A DNA stretch of 62,270 nucleotides from an uncultured Pelagibacteraceae bacterium (lineage in GTDB: Bacteria; Pseudomonadota; Alphaproteobacteria; Pelagibacterales; Pelagibacteraceae). Location of the stretch: NCBI GenBank assembly GCA_902573235.1, contig CACGIZ010000005.1:1-62270 (forward strand), read 5' to 3'. This document shows positions 24,619 to 33,935 of the stretch, one piece after another (position 1 is the stretch's first letter; each line of letters begins with the position of its first letter). The notes below the pieces were generated by a model. The model was not told the DNA's origin, made no database searches, and worked only from the letters and a program-made list of their open reading frames with translations. Made by a program: the position numbers and the translations under genes.

Positions 24619-25512
24619 ATGGACTTCATGGTTTTTCAGTATCCGATGATAACTGTTCAAGCTTGCTTGGATGGGATACTACTTGGAATTTTATTTGCAT
24701 TAATTGCTTATGGTATGGCTTTGCAATGGGGAGTCATGAATATCATAAACATTGCACAAGGTGATTTGGTTATTCTTGGAGGATACATTGCTTACTTTAT
24801 GTATCTTTATGGAATTCATCCTGCTTGGGGGGTGATTGTATCACCGATCATAATGTACTTTGTTGGAGTAGGGATTTACAAATTAGTAATTAATAAAGTT
24901 GTTGATAGAGATTTATTTATCTCAATTCTTGCTACATTTGGCATCAGTATTCTTTTTATGCAGCTAATGAACTTTGCATTTGGTGCAGATGTTGTCTTAG
25001 CTAATTCGGGTTATGGAACAACATTTTTATTTGATAGTGCAGTAGTTTTACCAAATTCAAAAATATTTTCTGCATTCGTTAGTATTGTTTTTGCTATTGG
25101 TTTAGTAATCTATATGAAAAAATCAAAACTTGGTCGAGCAATCAGAGCGACAGCTCAAAACGCAAGAGCTGCAAAGATTTTAGGTGTAGATACAGAAAAA
25201 GTTTATGCAGCAACTTTTGGATTAAATGCTGCTCTTTGTGGTGTCGCAGGAGCATTAATTTCAATCACTTTTACAATTCACCCTTATATGGGATTACCAT
25301 ATACAATTAGATCATTCATGATTGTTATTGTTGCGGGTCTGGGCAACTTACCTGGTGTTGCAATGTCTGGTATGGGCCTTGGTGTATTTGAAGAGTTTGC
25401 TGACTACATATTAGGCACAGAATTTAGAATAGGTTCAGTGTTCTTATTATTGGTTTTAATTCTTGTTTATAGAAGATTTAAACTTTCAAGAAAAAGAGAG
25501 TATTTAAAATGA
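24619..25512 (+). CDS. livH: LIV-type ABC transporter permease LivH (system 1)
   Basis: The 297-residue protein has eight or so membrane helices with the LivH pattern QACLDGILLGILFALIAYG (about 14-32), GVMNIINIAQGDLVILGGY, and the cytoplasmic coupling motif GRAIRATAQNARAAKILGVD. It pairs with LivM to form the channel. Its end overlaps the next, secreted-protein gene by four bases (ATGA). Confidence 0.94.
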   Translation: MDFMVFQYPMITVQACLDGILLGILFALIAYGMALQWGVMNIINIAQGDLVILGGYIAYFMYLYGIHPAWGVIVSPIIMYFVGVGIYKLVINKVVDRDLFISILATFGISILFMQLMNFAFGADVVLANSGYGTTFLFDSAVVLPNSKIFSAFVSIVFAIGLVIYMKKSKLGRAIRATAQNARAAKILGVDTEKVYAATFGLNAALCGVAGALISITFTIHPYMGLPYTIRSFMIVIVAGLGNLPGVAMSGMGLGVFEEFADYILGTEFRIGSVFLLLVLILVYRRFKLSRKREYLK

Positions 25513-26129
25513 AAAAAATATTCTTTTTAATATTCATATTTATTTTTACTAATTCTTCATATGCTAAAGAGAGGTTTATTCCTATTGAATTATGGCTTGG
25601 AATACCATCAACAGGATCAAATGAGCTTAAATTTTATGAGGTAAATAACAAACAACATGGTGGTAAATTAAAGGTTTCAGGACCTATTGATTGGAAGAAT
25701 AAAGTAACAGGAAAGACAATAAAAGTTTATGAAAGAAAAAGAGGTTCTAAAGTACAGCTTTTTACAATAACCAATAATGGTCAATGTTTGGGAAGAGTAT
25801 GGGATAGCAGAAAAAGAAAAAGAGGAGTTGTTGTTGCAATAGATAATGGCTGTAAATTCCCTCTAGGAAACTGGAAAGAGGGAGAAACTCGTGACTTTTT
25901 TTCAGCTTATAACTGGCCCAAAAAAAAATCAGGCGGCAGCTCTACCAGCAAAAGAACTGGGATGAAAAAAACACTTACTATTAAGAAATTAGGTGATGAA
26001 AAAGAATGTCTTACTTTTAGATGGCAACTTACTGTTATAGGTGGAAAAAGATCAGGAAAAATAATAGATGATAATGATTACACTTACTGTCCAAATAAAG
26101 GATTTACAAAACTGGTATCTAGAAAATAA
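25509..26129 (+). CDS. Secreted protein of unknown function inside the liv operon
   Basis: The 206-residue protein starts with a signal peptide (MKKIFFLIFIFIF..., cut near SYAKE, about residue 19). The mature part is basic, beta-rich and has four cysteines (NGQC, DNGC, KECL, TYCP), so two disulfides are likely. Two similar halves may exist, split by a Gly/Ser/Lys-rich linker (about 138-152). I do not recognise the family. It overlaps livH by four bases and livM by one, so it is translated as part of the transporter operon, where no such component is normally found. Confidence 0.8.
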   Translation: MKKIFFLIFIFIFTNSSYAKERFIPIELWLGIPSTGSNELKFYEVNNKQHGGKLKVSGPIDWKNKVTGKTIKVYERKRGSKVQLFTITNNGQCLGRVWDSRKRKRGVVVAIDNGCKFPLGNWKEGETRDFFSAYNWPKKKSGGSSTSKRTGMKKTLTIKKLGDEKECLTFRWQLTVIGGKRSGKIIDDNDYTYCPNKGFTKLVSRK

Positions 26130-27178
26130 TGAATAGAAATATAATATTATACGCAGCAATTTTAATATTTGGATTGGCTGCTCCATTTATTTTCCCAGCA
26201 TTTAAGGTTCAATTATCAATTCTTTGTGTACTAATTGTTTTAGCTACCACTTGGAATATTCAGGGTGGTGAAATGGGATATAACACATTTGGTAATATTT
26301 TGTTCTATGGTTTAGGGATGTATTTATGTGCATCAGTACAAGTTGGAATGTTTTTTCCATTAGCAGAATGGACAGAAAGTGGTGGAGAAAAAACTTTTGT
26401 ACACACCCCAGCTCAATTTTTTCAAGGAATGGCAGTTGGACTTGTAGTTGCAGCAGTAGTGCCAACGATAGTTGCAGGGTTAATTGGTTATGCAATCTTA
26501 GGACTTAGAGGACATTACTTTGCAATTTGTACTTTAGGTTTAGGTGTTGCTGCGGGAGAAATTTCTGGTGGTATAGAGATTATTGGAGCGGGACAAGGTT
26601 TTACAACGCCACCTTTTCCAAACGTTGGTGGTTTAGAGGCAAGAGGGGAATTCTTTTATTTTTTAAGTTTTGGTGCGCTTGTCCTTACTTTCATAGCAGT
26701 GAGAGCGATTTACTCAACTCGTTTTAGATTAATTCTTAATGCGATCAGGGACAATGAGGATAAAGCTGAGGCAATGGGAATTGAGACAATGAAATATAAA
26801 ATAATTGGTTGGATGGTATCTGCATTTTTCTGTGGTTTGGCTGGTGGTATCATGGGAGGTTTAGTTGGTTATATAGACTCTACTGATGTTGCATTTGATG
26901 GAAGAGAGATGGGAGTATTTATGGTCTTGATGGCAATCTTAGGTGGTAAGGGAACTTTGTGGGGCCCTGTGATTGGAGCAACTGTATTCCATATTTTCAA
27001 AGAAGGATTTTGGACATTCTTTTTAGGCTGGCAGTATGTGGCCTTAGGAGTTTTAATTGTTGTGATTGTTATTTATTTCCCAGAGGGAATAATGGGATGG
27101 TTAAGAGAAAAATATCCTGAAAGATTTGGCGAAGTTGTTGATGAGGCAGATCGAAAAGCGCAGGTAGAATTGAAATGA
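26129..27178 (+). CDS. livM: LIV-type ABC transporter permease LivM (system 1)
   Basis: The 349-residue permease has about ten membrane helices and the LivM landmarks LATTWNIQGGEMGYNTFGN (about 41-59), LRGHYFAICTLGLGVAAGEI, and the coupling motif RFRLILNAIRDNEDKAEAMGIE (ends shared with LivH family). It ends four bases into the ATPase gene. It completes the membrane channel with LivH. Confidence 0.94.
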   Translation: MNRNIILYAAILIFGLAAPFIFPAFKVQLSILCVLIVLATTWNIQGGEMGYNTFGNILFYGLGMYLCASVQVGMFFPLAEWTESGGEKTFVHTPAQFFQGMAVGLVVAAVVPTIVAGLIGYAILGLRGHYFAICTLGLGVAAGEISGGIEIIGAGQGFTTPPFPNVGGLEARGEFFYFLSFGALVLTFIAVRAIYSTRFRLILNAIRDNEDKAEAMGIETMKYKIIGWMVSAFFCGLAGGIMGGLVGYIDSTDVAFDGREMGVFMVLMAILGGKGTLWGPVIGATVFHIFKEGFWTFFLGWQYVALGVLIVVIVIYFPEGIMGWLREKYPERFGEVVDEADRKAQVELK

Positions 27179-27915
27179 GTATTTTAGAAGTAAATAATGT
27201 AAGTAAATCTTTTGGCGGTGTTAAAGCTAATGTTGACATTTCAATGTCAGTTGAAAAGGGAAAAATATTTGGACTAATTGGTCCAAATGGTTCAGGAAAA
27301 ACAACTTTATTTAATTCAATAGTTGGAACTTATCCCATAGACCAAGGTTCAATAAAGTTTAATGGTAAAGAAGTTTCAGAATTACCTGTTCCTGTAATTG
27401 CTAAACTTGGATTATTAAGAACTTTTCAACAAACAAGAATTTACGGAAAATTAAATTGTGTAGATAACATGTTGATTAGTCACAAAGGTAGTGATGAAAG
27501 CATATTAAAAATATTCTCAAAAATTCCTCAAGATTTAACCGAAAAGGCAGAAAATCTTTTAAATTTTGTAGGACTTTATCAAAAAAGAAAATTAAGAGCT
27601 GGTGACTTATCTTTTGGTCAACAAAAATTACTTGAGTTGGCAATGGCCTTGATGAATGAACCAGAAATGCTTTTATTAGATGAACCTACTGCAGGTATTA
27701 ACCCAACATTAATTAATGGAATCATAGACAGGTTAATTAAAGTAAACCAAGATTTTGGTATAACTCTTCTAGTTATCGAACATAATATGAGAGTTATTAT
27801 GCAATTAGCTGAAAGTATTTATTGTTTAGCTCATGGCAAAATGCTTGCTAATGGAACACCAGATGAGATTAAAAATGATAAAAGAGTAATTGATGCATAC
27901 CTGGGGGCACAATAA
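27175..27915 (+). CDS. livG: LIV-type ABC transporter ATPase LivG (system 1)
   Basis: The 246-residue ATPase has Walker A GPNGSGKTTLF (about 36-46), signature LSFGQQKLLELA (about 144-155) with Phe replacing the usual Gly, Walker B MLLLDEPTAG and switch His (VIEHNM). The C-terminal extension ending AYLGAQ is typical of LivG/BraF. It overlaps livM and livF by four and one bases. Confidence 0.94.
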   Translation: MSILEVNNVSKSFGGVKANVDISMSVEKGKIFGLIGPNGSGKTTLFNSIVGTYPIDQGSIKFNGKEVSELPVPVIAKLGLLRTFQQTRIYGKLNCVDNMLISHKGSDESILKIFSKIPQDLTEKAENLLNFVGLYQKRKLRAGDLSFGQQKLLELAMALMNEPEMLLLDEPTAGINPTLINGIIDRLIKVNQDFGITLLVIEHNMRVIMQLAESIYCLAHGKMLANGTPDEIKNDKRVIDAYLGAQ

Positions 27916-28700
27916 TGTCTAATCAATATGAAGTATTAGGAAAAGCTCCTCAAGCAGATGATTTAAAAAAACTTTCACCTAATGACATTCATCTTACGAT
28001 TAAAAATATGAATGCAGGTTATGGTAAAATGGAAATTTTACATAATTTTGATCTTTATGTTAGTAAGGCTCAATCGCTTTGTTTAATAGGACCAAATGGT
28101 GCTGGTAAATCAACTATTCTTCATTCAATTTATGGATTTACCAATATTTTTTCTGGTAAAATAGAAATTGATGGAAAAGAGATAACCAATTTATCACCAG
28201 CTGAAAAATTAAAATCAGTTGGTATTGCATACATTCTGCAAGATAATTCTGTTTTCCCTGATATGACAGTCGAAGAAAATCTTTTAATGGGTGGATTTAT
28301 AAAAGATAAAACTGAGGAGTCATTTCAAGAAGCTGAAAGAATTCTTGAGAAGTATGAAAGATTAAGAAATAGAAGAAATCAACCTGCAAAAGTTTTGTCT
28401 GGTGGTGAAAGAAGATTGCTAGAAATTTCAAGAGCACTTGTTATGAAACCATCAGTTTTACTTGTCGATGAACCTTCAATAGGACTAGAGCCAAGATATA
28501 TTGAAATGGTATTCGAAATTTTAAGAGACCTTCAACAAAACGAAAAAAAAACAATTATCCTTGTTGAGCAAAATGCAAAGAAAGGATTAGAGTTTGCCGA
28601 CATTGGTTATGTTTTAGTATCAGGCCAGACTGCAATAGCAGGCAAAGGAGATGAACTCTTAAATAATCCTGATGTTGGACGCCTATTCCTAGGCGGTTAA
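27915..28700 (+). CDS. livF: LIV-type ABC transporter ATPase LivF (system 1)
   Basis: The 261-residue ATPase has Walker A GPNGAGKSTIL (about 59-69), signature LSGGERRLLEI, Walker B VLLVDEPSIG and the LivF ending VGRLFLGG. A roughly 28-residue N-terminal extension precedes the ABC core. Its stop overlaps the ATG of azlC (TAATG), tying an AzlCD exporter to this transporter operon. Confidence 0.94.
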   Translation: MSNQYEVLGKAPQADDLKKLSPNDIHLTIKNMNAGYGKMEILHNFDLYVSKAQSLCLIGPNGAGKSTILHSIYGFTNIFSGKIEIDGKEITNLSPAEKLKSVGIAYILQDNSVFPDMTVEENLLMGGFIKDKTEESFQEAERILEKYERLRNRRNQPAKVLSGGERRLLEISRALVMKPSVLLVDEPSIGLEPRYIEMVFEILRDLQQNEKKTIILVEQNAKKGLEFADIGYVLVSGQTAIAGKGDELLNNPDVGRLFLGG

Positions 28701-29404
28701 TGATTGACTCAAAATATTTTTTCAAAGGATTTGCATCTATCAAAGGTGTTGGAAGTCCAGCTATAGCCTTGGGAGCTAGCTTTATAGCAATTGGGGCTCT
28801 TTTAAAAAATATAGGTTTTACAATTCAAGAAAGTCTTTTTTCAACTTTTTTAACTTATGCTTTACCTGGTTCATTGGTGATGGCAGAGTCATTAATTATT
28901 GGCTCATCATTAATAAATATCTTCATTGCTGTTTGGTTAGTAAATGCAAGATTGTATCCAATGACAGTTTCCTTAATGCCTTTGTTAATGCACCAAACAC
29001 AACCTAAATGGAAATACTATTTATCATGTCACTTCATTGCTGTCTCATCGTGGCTAATAATGAAAGATAATTACGAACAAATTAAAAAAGAATCAAGAAT
29101 AGATTTTTGGATTGGTATTGGTACAGCAACCTGGTCAGTAGCAATTTTTTCAACATTTATTGGTTACATTGCATCAGACTTTTTAAATAGAGATATGTTA
29201 ATTGGGTTAGCAATAATTAATCCAATTTATTTTACTTGTATGATGGTGGGGGCGATGAAAACTATTAAAATAAGTTTATCAATCATCCTTGGTGCAATTT
29301 TAGGTCCAGCTTTTTATTTTCTATCTCCGGAGTGGTGTATTTTATTTGGTGGTTTTGTGGCTGGAACAATTGCATTTTTTATTGGAGAAATTTATGACAG
29401 GTAA
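28700..29404 (+). CDS. azlC: AzlC-family branched-chain amino acid exporter subunit
   Basis: The 234-residue membrane protein shows the AzlC pattern: GVGSPAIALGASFIAIGALLKNIGF near the start, then SLFSTFLTYALPGSLVMAES and INIFIAVWLVNARLYPMTVS. AzlC pairs with small AzlD to export branched-chain amino acids. It begins at the last base of livF, so import and export of related substrates may be co-regulated. Confidence 0.88.
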   Translation: MIDSKYFFKGFASIKGVGSPAIALGASFIAIGALLKNIGFTIQESLFSTFLTYALPGSLVMAESLIIGSSLINIFIAVWLVNARLYPMTVSLMPLLMHQTQPKWKYYLSCHFIAVSSWLIMKDNYEQIKKESRIDFWIGIGTATWSVAIFSTFIGYIASDFLNRDMLIGLAIINPIYFTCMMVGAMKTIKISLSIILGAILGPAFYFLSPEWCILFGGFVAGTIAFFIGEIYDR

Positions 29405-29717
29405 TATTTTTATAGTTATCTTAATAACTTCTTTAGCGACATTTTTGTCTAGATTTTTAGGTGTTGTAAGTTCAGAAAATATTAAAGAAACTTCTAAAAT
29501 ATTTAGATGGTTTAATTGCTTGGCATATTCGACGTTGGCAGCATTAATAGCAAGGATTGTAATTTTCCCATCAGGATTATTATCTGAGATAGACTATTTA
29601 GTAAGATTAATTGTAATAATTTTATCGATCGGGCTATTTTTTGTAACCAAAAAAAATTTAGTTTACCCAACAATTTTCTCTGCTATCATACTTACACTTT
29701 TTAGCAGTTACTTATGA
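29394..29717 (+). CDS. azlD: AzlD-family transporter subunit
   Basis: The ATG at 29394 is chosen because GGAG lies six bases upstream and the resulting 107 residues (MTGNIFIVILITSL...) match AzlD length and its FLSRFLG motif. The longer frame from 29346 would only add residues lying within azlC. The protein has four hydrophobic helices. It overlaps azlC by 11 bases and the GlaH gene by four bases. Confidence 0.85.
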   Translation: MTGNIFIVILITSLATFLSRFLGVVSSENIKETSKIFRWFNCLAYSTLAALIARIVIFPSGLLSEIDYLVRLIVIILSIGLFFVTKKNLVYPTIFSAIILTLFSSYL

Positions 29718-30628
29718 TTGAAAAAATTGAAGGATTTGAAATAAATAAAAACAATCAATCTCCAAGAATTATTAACATAGATATTGGTGATGAAATTCTT
29801 AATAAACTTATTTTTCCTTTTAATAAGTTTGATATTACTGCCTTAGAATATAAACCATTTACCAGATTTACTATCGCGAAAAGTTTAGATGATTTAAGTA
29901 ATAATAAATTATCAAAATTTCTTAATGAAATAATTAGAGACAGAAACACAGGCTGTTTCATCATAAAACCAAAAAAACTGATATCAAAAATTGATGAAAT
30001 TTTTTTAGTAAAATTATCAACTGCAATTGCACATTTAATAGGAAACCCTAATCATGATGCTATGGCAGGAAAATATTATGCAAGATTTCATGTAAAGCAT
30101 GAGGACAAAAGTGACTCTTATTTAAGGAAAGCTTATACAAATATGGATCTTCATACAGATGGAACTTACGTTAAAGAAAAAACTGATTGGTTACTAATGT
30201 CAAAATTAGAAGAAAAAAATGCAGAAGGTGGTGAAACAGCAATGTTACATCTTGATGATTGGGAACATTGTGATGAGTTATTTAATGATCCCACAGCCAA
30301 AGAAGATTTTATTTGGGGTTCACCAAAAAGTAAAAATATTGATTACAAAGTTGAGCATCCAGTTTTTTCATCAGATAAAGATGGAAAACCTCAAATTTCT
30401 TATATAGATCAATTTCCTGAGCCTAAAAACATGAAACAAGGTACATTTTTACAAAAATTATCTGATAGTTTAGAAGAAAGTAATAACAAGATAATAACCA
30501 AGCTCCCGGTTGGTTCAGCAGTAGTTGCAAATAATTATTTTTGGCTTCATGGGAGAAAACCATTTAAAGAAAATAAAGAATTAAGTAGAGAGTTATTAAG
30601 AATTAGAGGTTCTTTTTTTATTAATTAA
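29714..30628 (+). CDS. glaH: Glutarate 2-hydroxylase (GlaH/CsiD family)
   Basis: The 304-residue Fe(II)/2-oxoglutarate oxygenase closely follows E. coli GlaH/CsiD (325 residues): YTNMDLHTDGTYVKEKTDW carries the iron-binding HTD pair (about 145-150), HLDDWEHCDELF and PVFSSDKDGKPQISYIDQFPEP are family-specific, and NNYFWLHGRKPF supplies the second histidine. The enzyme converts glutarate to L-2-hydroxyglutarate in lysine/5-aminovalerate breakdown. Its usual partner LhgO (L-2-hydroxyglutarate oxidase) is not in the window. It overlaps azlD by four bases, so it is in the same transcript as transporter system 1. Confidence 0.9.
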   Translation: MIEKIEGFEINKNNQSPRIINIDIGDEILNKLIFPFNKFDITALEYKPFTRFTIAKSLDDLSNNKLSKFLNEIIRDRNTGCFIIKPKKLISKIDEIFLVKLSTAIAHLIGNPNHDAMAGKYYARFHVKHEDKSDSYLRKAYTNMDLHTDGTYVKEKTDWLLMSKLEEKNAEGGETAMLHLDDWEHCDELFNDPTAKEDFIWGSPKSKNIDYKVEHPVFSSDKDGKPQISYIDQFPEPKNMKQGTFLQKLSDSLEESNNKIITKLPVGSAVVANNYFWLHGRKPFKENKELSRELLRIRGSFFIN

Positions 30629-30657
30629 TATAAATTATCCTTTATAAAGTATTAGTT

Positions 30658-31425
30658 ATGAAATTGGGTTTTATAGGAACAGGAAAGATTACATCTTCAG
30701 TAATAACAGGAGTGTGCGGATCATCAATTAAATATAGTAAGATATTTATATCCTCTCGAAACAATAGAATTGCTAAAGGATTGAAGAAAAAATTTAAAAA
30801 AATATCTATTGAAAAAGATAATCAAAAAATAGTTGATAATAGTAATTGGGTATTTTTAGCAGTTACACCTACAGTAGGAGAAAAGATAATTAAAAAACTT
30901 AAATTTAAATCTAACCAAACAGTCGTTAGTTTTATTTCAACTATCACAATTCCAGAATTAAAAAAAATGATTAAAACAAAGGTTGATATTGTGAGAGCGA
31001 TTCCATTACCACCAATATCTCTAAAAAAAGGACCTGTCCCAATTTGTCCTCCAAACAAAAAGGTAAAAACTTTTTTTAACAAAATTGGTACTACTGTTGA
31101 AATTAAAAATGAAAAACTTTCTATAAATTTTTGGTCAACATCTGGAATGATGGCATCTTATTATGAATTATTGAATGTTATGAGTGGATGGTTAGTAAAA
31201 CGAGGTATTAAAAGATCTGATGCTCAAAAATATATTACTACGTTATTTTTAGCTTTATCAGAAGATGCAGTTGTAAATTCAAAAAAAGAATTAAAATATT
31301 TAGTAAAAGAATCACAAACTCCTAAAGGATTAAATGAGCAAGGTTTAAATGAAATGAGTAAAAAAGGTGTTTATAAATCCTTAATAAATACTTTAAATAG
31401 CATTCATAAAAGACTAAACAAATAA
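30658..31425 (+). CDS. Pyrroline-5-carboxylate reductase-like protein
   Basis: The 255-residue protein has the NAD(P)-binding start MKLGFIGTGKITSSVITG and an AVTPTVGEKIIK segment as in ProC, plus a C-terminal helical domain with TPKGLNEQGL in place of the usual TPGGTTIAGL. The changed segment near the proline site suggests a ProC relative acting on another imine or keto acid. It sits 29 bases after glaH and three bases before livG of system 2, bridging both transport clusters. Confidence 0.78.
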   Translation: MKLGFIGTGKITSSVITGVCGSSIKYSKIFISSRNNRIAKGLKKKFKKISIEKDNQKIVDNSNWVFLAVTPTVGEKIIKKLKFKSNQTVVSFISTITIPELKKMIKTKVDIVRAIPLPPISLKKGPVPICPPNKKVKTFFNKIGTTVEIKNEKLSINFWSTSGMMASYYELLNVMSGWLVKRGIKRSDAQKYITTLFLALSEDAVVNSKKELKYLVKESQTPKGLNEQGLNEMSKKGVYKSLINTLNSIHKRLNK

Positions 31426-31428
31426 TTA

Positions 31429-32214
31429 ATGTCTGAAAATATTTTAGAAATTAATAATTTATCAAAATATTTTGGAGGGCTAGCAGCGGTATCAGAATGT
31501 TCTCTTAAAGTTAAAAAAGGAACTATCACAGGTATTATTGGACCAAACGGTTCTGGTAAAACTACTTTATTTAATCTTATTGCTGGAAATTTAAAATCTT
31601 CTGCAGGTAGCGTTATGTTTAACAATGAAAATATTACTGATGTTCCATCCTATGAATTATTTTCAAAAGGATTACTTAGAACTTTTCAAATAGCCCATGA
31701 ATTTACAAATTTATCAGTTTTAGAAAACTTAATGATGGTTCCAGGAAATCAATCTGGGGAAAAATTAATGAATGCTTTGTTAAAACCTTCATTAGTAGCA
31801 AAAGAAGAGAAAGAGATTAAAAAAAAGGCTATGGAGGTTGTTAATTTTCTTAATCTTGGTCATTTAAAGAATGAATTAGCAGGAAATTTATCTGGTGGAC
31901 AAAAAAAATTATTAGAACTTGGTCGAACAATGATGGTTGATGCAAAATTAGTTTTGCTAGATGAGGTAGGAGCAGGTGTAAATAGAACTTTACTAAAAGA
32001 CCTAGGAACAGCTATTCAAAAGCTCAATAAAGAAAAAGGTTACACTTTTTGTATGATTGAACATGATATGGATTTTATAGGAAGATTATGTGATCCAGTA
32101 ATTGTAATGGCAGAAGGTTCAGTTCTTTTTGAAGGTTCAGTTGAGGATGCAAAAAAAGATGAGAAAGTTATTGAAAGTTATTTAGGCAGAGGTTCAAAAT
32201 TAAAGGATAATTGA
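31429..32214 (+). CDS. livG: LIV-type ABC transporter ATPase LivG (system 2)
   Basis: The 261-residue ATPase has Walker A GPNGSGKTTLF (about 37-47), signature LSGGQKKLLELG (about 145-156), Walker B LVLLDEVGAG (Val for the usual Pro) and switch MIEHDM. It starts three bases after the ProC-like gene and ends one base before livF, so it heads a separate ATPase-permease block with order livG-livF-livH-livM, unlike system 1. Confidence 0.94.
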   Translation: MSENILEINNLSKYFGGLAAVSECSLKVKKGTITGIIGPNGSGKTTLFNLIAGNLKSSAGSVMFNNENITDVPSYELFSKGLLRTFQIAHEFTNLSVLENLMMVPGNQSGEKLMNALLKPSLVAKEEKEIKKKAMEVVNFLNLGHLKNELAGNLSGGQKKLLELGRTMMVDAKLVLLDEVGAGVNRTLLKDLGTAIQKLNKEKGYTFCMIEHDMDFIGRLCDPVIVMAEGSVLFEGSVEDAKKDEKVIESYLGRGSKLKDN

Positions 32215-32215
32215 G

Positions 32216-32923
32216 ATGGCATTTTTTGAAGGTAATAACATGACAGGTGGATATGGAAATGGACCAGATATAATTAATTCATGTTCTGTCAATGTTGAAA
32301 AAGGAGAAATAGTTTCAATTCTAGGACCTAATGGAGCTGGAAAATCAACAGCGATGAGAGCGATGTTAGGTTTATTAAATCTAAAATCTGGTTCAGTAAT
32401 TATTAATGGTAGAGACATTTCAAAACTTTCTCCACAAGACAGAGTTAAGGAAGGTATTTCATTTGTGCCTCAAACAAAAAATGTTTTTGCAGGTATGACA
32501 GTTGAGGAAAATTTAGAGATGGGTGCATTCTTAATCAATACTGAATTTAAAGAAACGGTTGATGAAATTTTTGATTTATTTCCTATTCTAAAAGAAAAAA
32601 GAAATCAGTTAGTCGGTGAATTATCTGGAGGACAAAGACAACAGGTTGCATTAGGCAGGGCACTCATGATTAAGCCTTCTGTATTAATGTTGGATGAACC
32701 AACTGCAGGTGTATCACCCATTGTGATGGATGAACTATTTGATCATATTGTAAAAGTAAAAAAAACTAATGTAGCAATTTTAATGGTCGAACAAAATGCA
32801 AAACAAGCATTAAATATTTCTGATAGAGGATATGTTTTGGTAACGGGTGAGAACCGGTATTCTGGCACTGGGAAAGAATTATTAGAAGATCCAAGAGTGA
32901 GAAGCTCATTTCTAGGTGGTTAA
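32216..32923 (+). CDS. livF: LIV-type ABC transporter ATPase LivF (system 2)
   Basis: The 235-residue ATPase has Walker A GPNGAGKSTAM (about 38-48), signature LSGGQRQQVALG, Walker B VLMLDEPTAGVSP and the LivF ending VRSSFLGG. It follows livG after a single base. Its stop is followed immediately by the LivH start region. Confidence 0.94.
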   Translation: MAFFEGNNMTGGYGNGPDIINSCSVNVEKGEIVSILGPNGAGKSTAMRAMLGLLNLKSGSVIINGRDISKLSPQDRVKEGISFVPQTKNVFAGMTVEENLEMGAFLINTEFKETVDEIFDLFPILKEKRNQLVGELSGGQRQQVALGRALMIKPSVLMLDEPTAGVSPIVMDELFDHIVKVKKTNVAILMVEQNAKQALNISDRGYVLVTGENRYSGTGKELLEDPRVRSSFLGG

Positions 32924-32924
32924 T

Positions 32925-33935
32925 ATGGACTTTGTAAACGCAATTATACTTTTATTAAACTACATTTTTGTTCCAGCTTTAGCATATGGATCCCAACTAG
33001 CACTTGGTGCAATTTTTGTAACTTTAATTTATGGAATTTTACGATTTGCAAACTTTGCTACAGGAGACATGATGTCTTTTGGAACAATGTTTGTAATCTT
33101 ATTCACTTGGTATTTTCAGTCTGTTGGAATTAGTCTTGGAGTTTTTCCCACAGCTCTTTTAGCAATTCCATTTGCTGTTATTTTTATGGTCGGTTACATG
33201 TTAATAATAGATAAATTTGTCTTTAAATATTACAGAATAAAAAAAAGTCCCCCTGTACAATTAGCCATGGTAAGCATTGGAGTAATGTTTGTTACCCAAG
33301 CAGTGGTCCGTATAATTATCGGCCCGTCTGACAGAAGATTTTTTGATGGAGAAAAATTTTTAATTAAAGCTGGTGAATTTAAAGAAATGACAGGATTAAA
33401 TGAGGGTCTTGCGATTAAATCTACTCAAGTCATTACAATTATTGTTACATTGATTTTAGTTTCAACTTTGTTTTGGTTTTTAAATAAAACTAAGACAGGA
33501 AAAAGTATGAGAGCGTACTCTGATAATGAGGATTTAGCATTGTTATCAGGCATTGATCCAAAAAAAATTGTTATGACAACTTGGGTCATAGCAGGTATTC
33601 TTGCTACAATTGGTGGTGCTTTATATGGTTTAGATAAAAGTTTCAAACCATTTACCTATTTTAATAATATGTTACCGATATTTGCAGCAGCTATAGTAGG
33701 TGGTATTGGTAATCCATTTGGAGCTTTTCTAGGAGGATATGTAATTGCTTTCTCTGAAATATTGTTAACTTATGCTTATAAAAAATTTTTCATGTATGTT
33801 TTACCTGAAAGTATGGAACCAGATGGTCTAATTCAATTGCTTTCTACAGATTACAAATTTGCAGTATCTTTTTCAATATTGGTCATTGTATTACTTTATC
33901 GTCCATCAGGTATATTTAAAGGAAAGGTGTTGTGA
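32925..33935 (+). CDS. livH: LIV-type ABC transporter permease LivH (system 2)
   Basis: The ATG at 32925 (336 residues) is chosen over the GTG at 32916 because AGGTGG lies six bases upstream of the ATG and the preceding stop at 32921-32923 would otherwise be overlapped. The permease has eight or nine membrane helices and LivH landmarks LALGAIFVTLIYGILRFAN and the coupling motif GKSMRAYSDNEDLALLSGID. Its end overlaps livM by four bases. Confidence 0.92.
   Translation: MDFVNAIILLLNYIFVPALAYGSQLALGAIFVTLIYGILRFANFATGDMMSFGTMFVILFTWYFQSVGISLGVFPTALLAIPFAVIFMVGYMLIIDKFVFKYYRIKKSPPVQLAMVSIGVMFVTQAVVRIIIGPSDRRFFDGEKFLIKAGEFKEMTGLNEGLAIKSTQVITIIVTLILVSTLFWFLNKTKTGKSMRAYSDNEDLALLSGIDPKKIVMTTWVIAGILATIGGALYGLDKSFKPFTYFNNMLPIFAAAIVGGIGNPFGAFLGGYVIAFSEILLTYAYKKFFMYVLPESMEPDGLIQLLSTDYKFAVSFSILVIVLLYRPSGIFKGKVL

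Noticed and set aside
26244..26727. Several 60-83-residue ORFs overlapping livM on both strands
   Set aside because: They are shadows in other frames of a clear permease gene; none resembles a known protein.
30658..31425. Certain proline biosynthesis enzyme ProC
   Set aside because: NAD-binding start is right but the conserved TPGGTTIAGL-type segment is altered, so I kept it as ProC-like.
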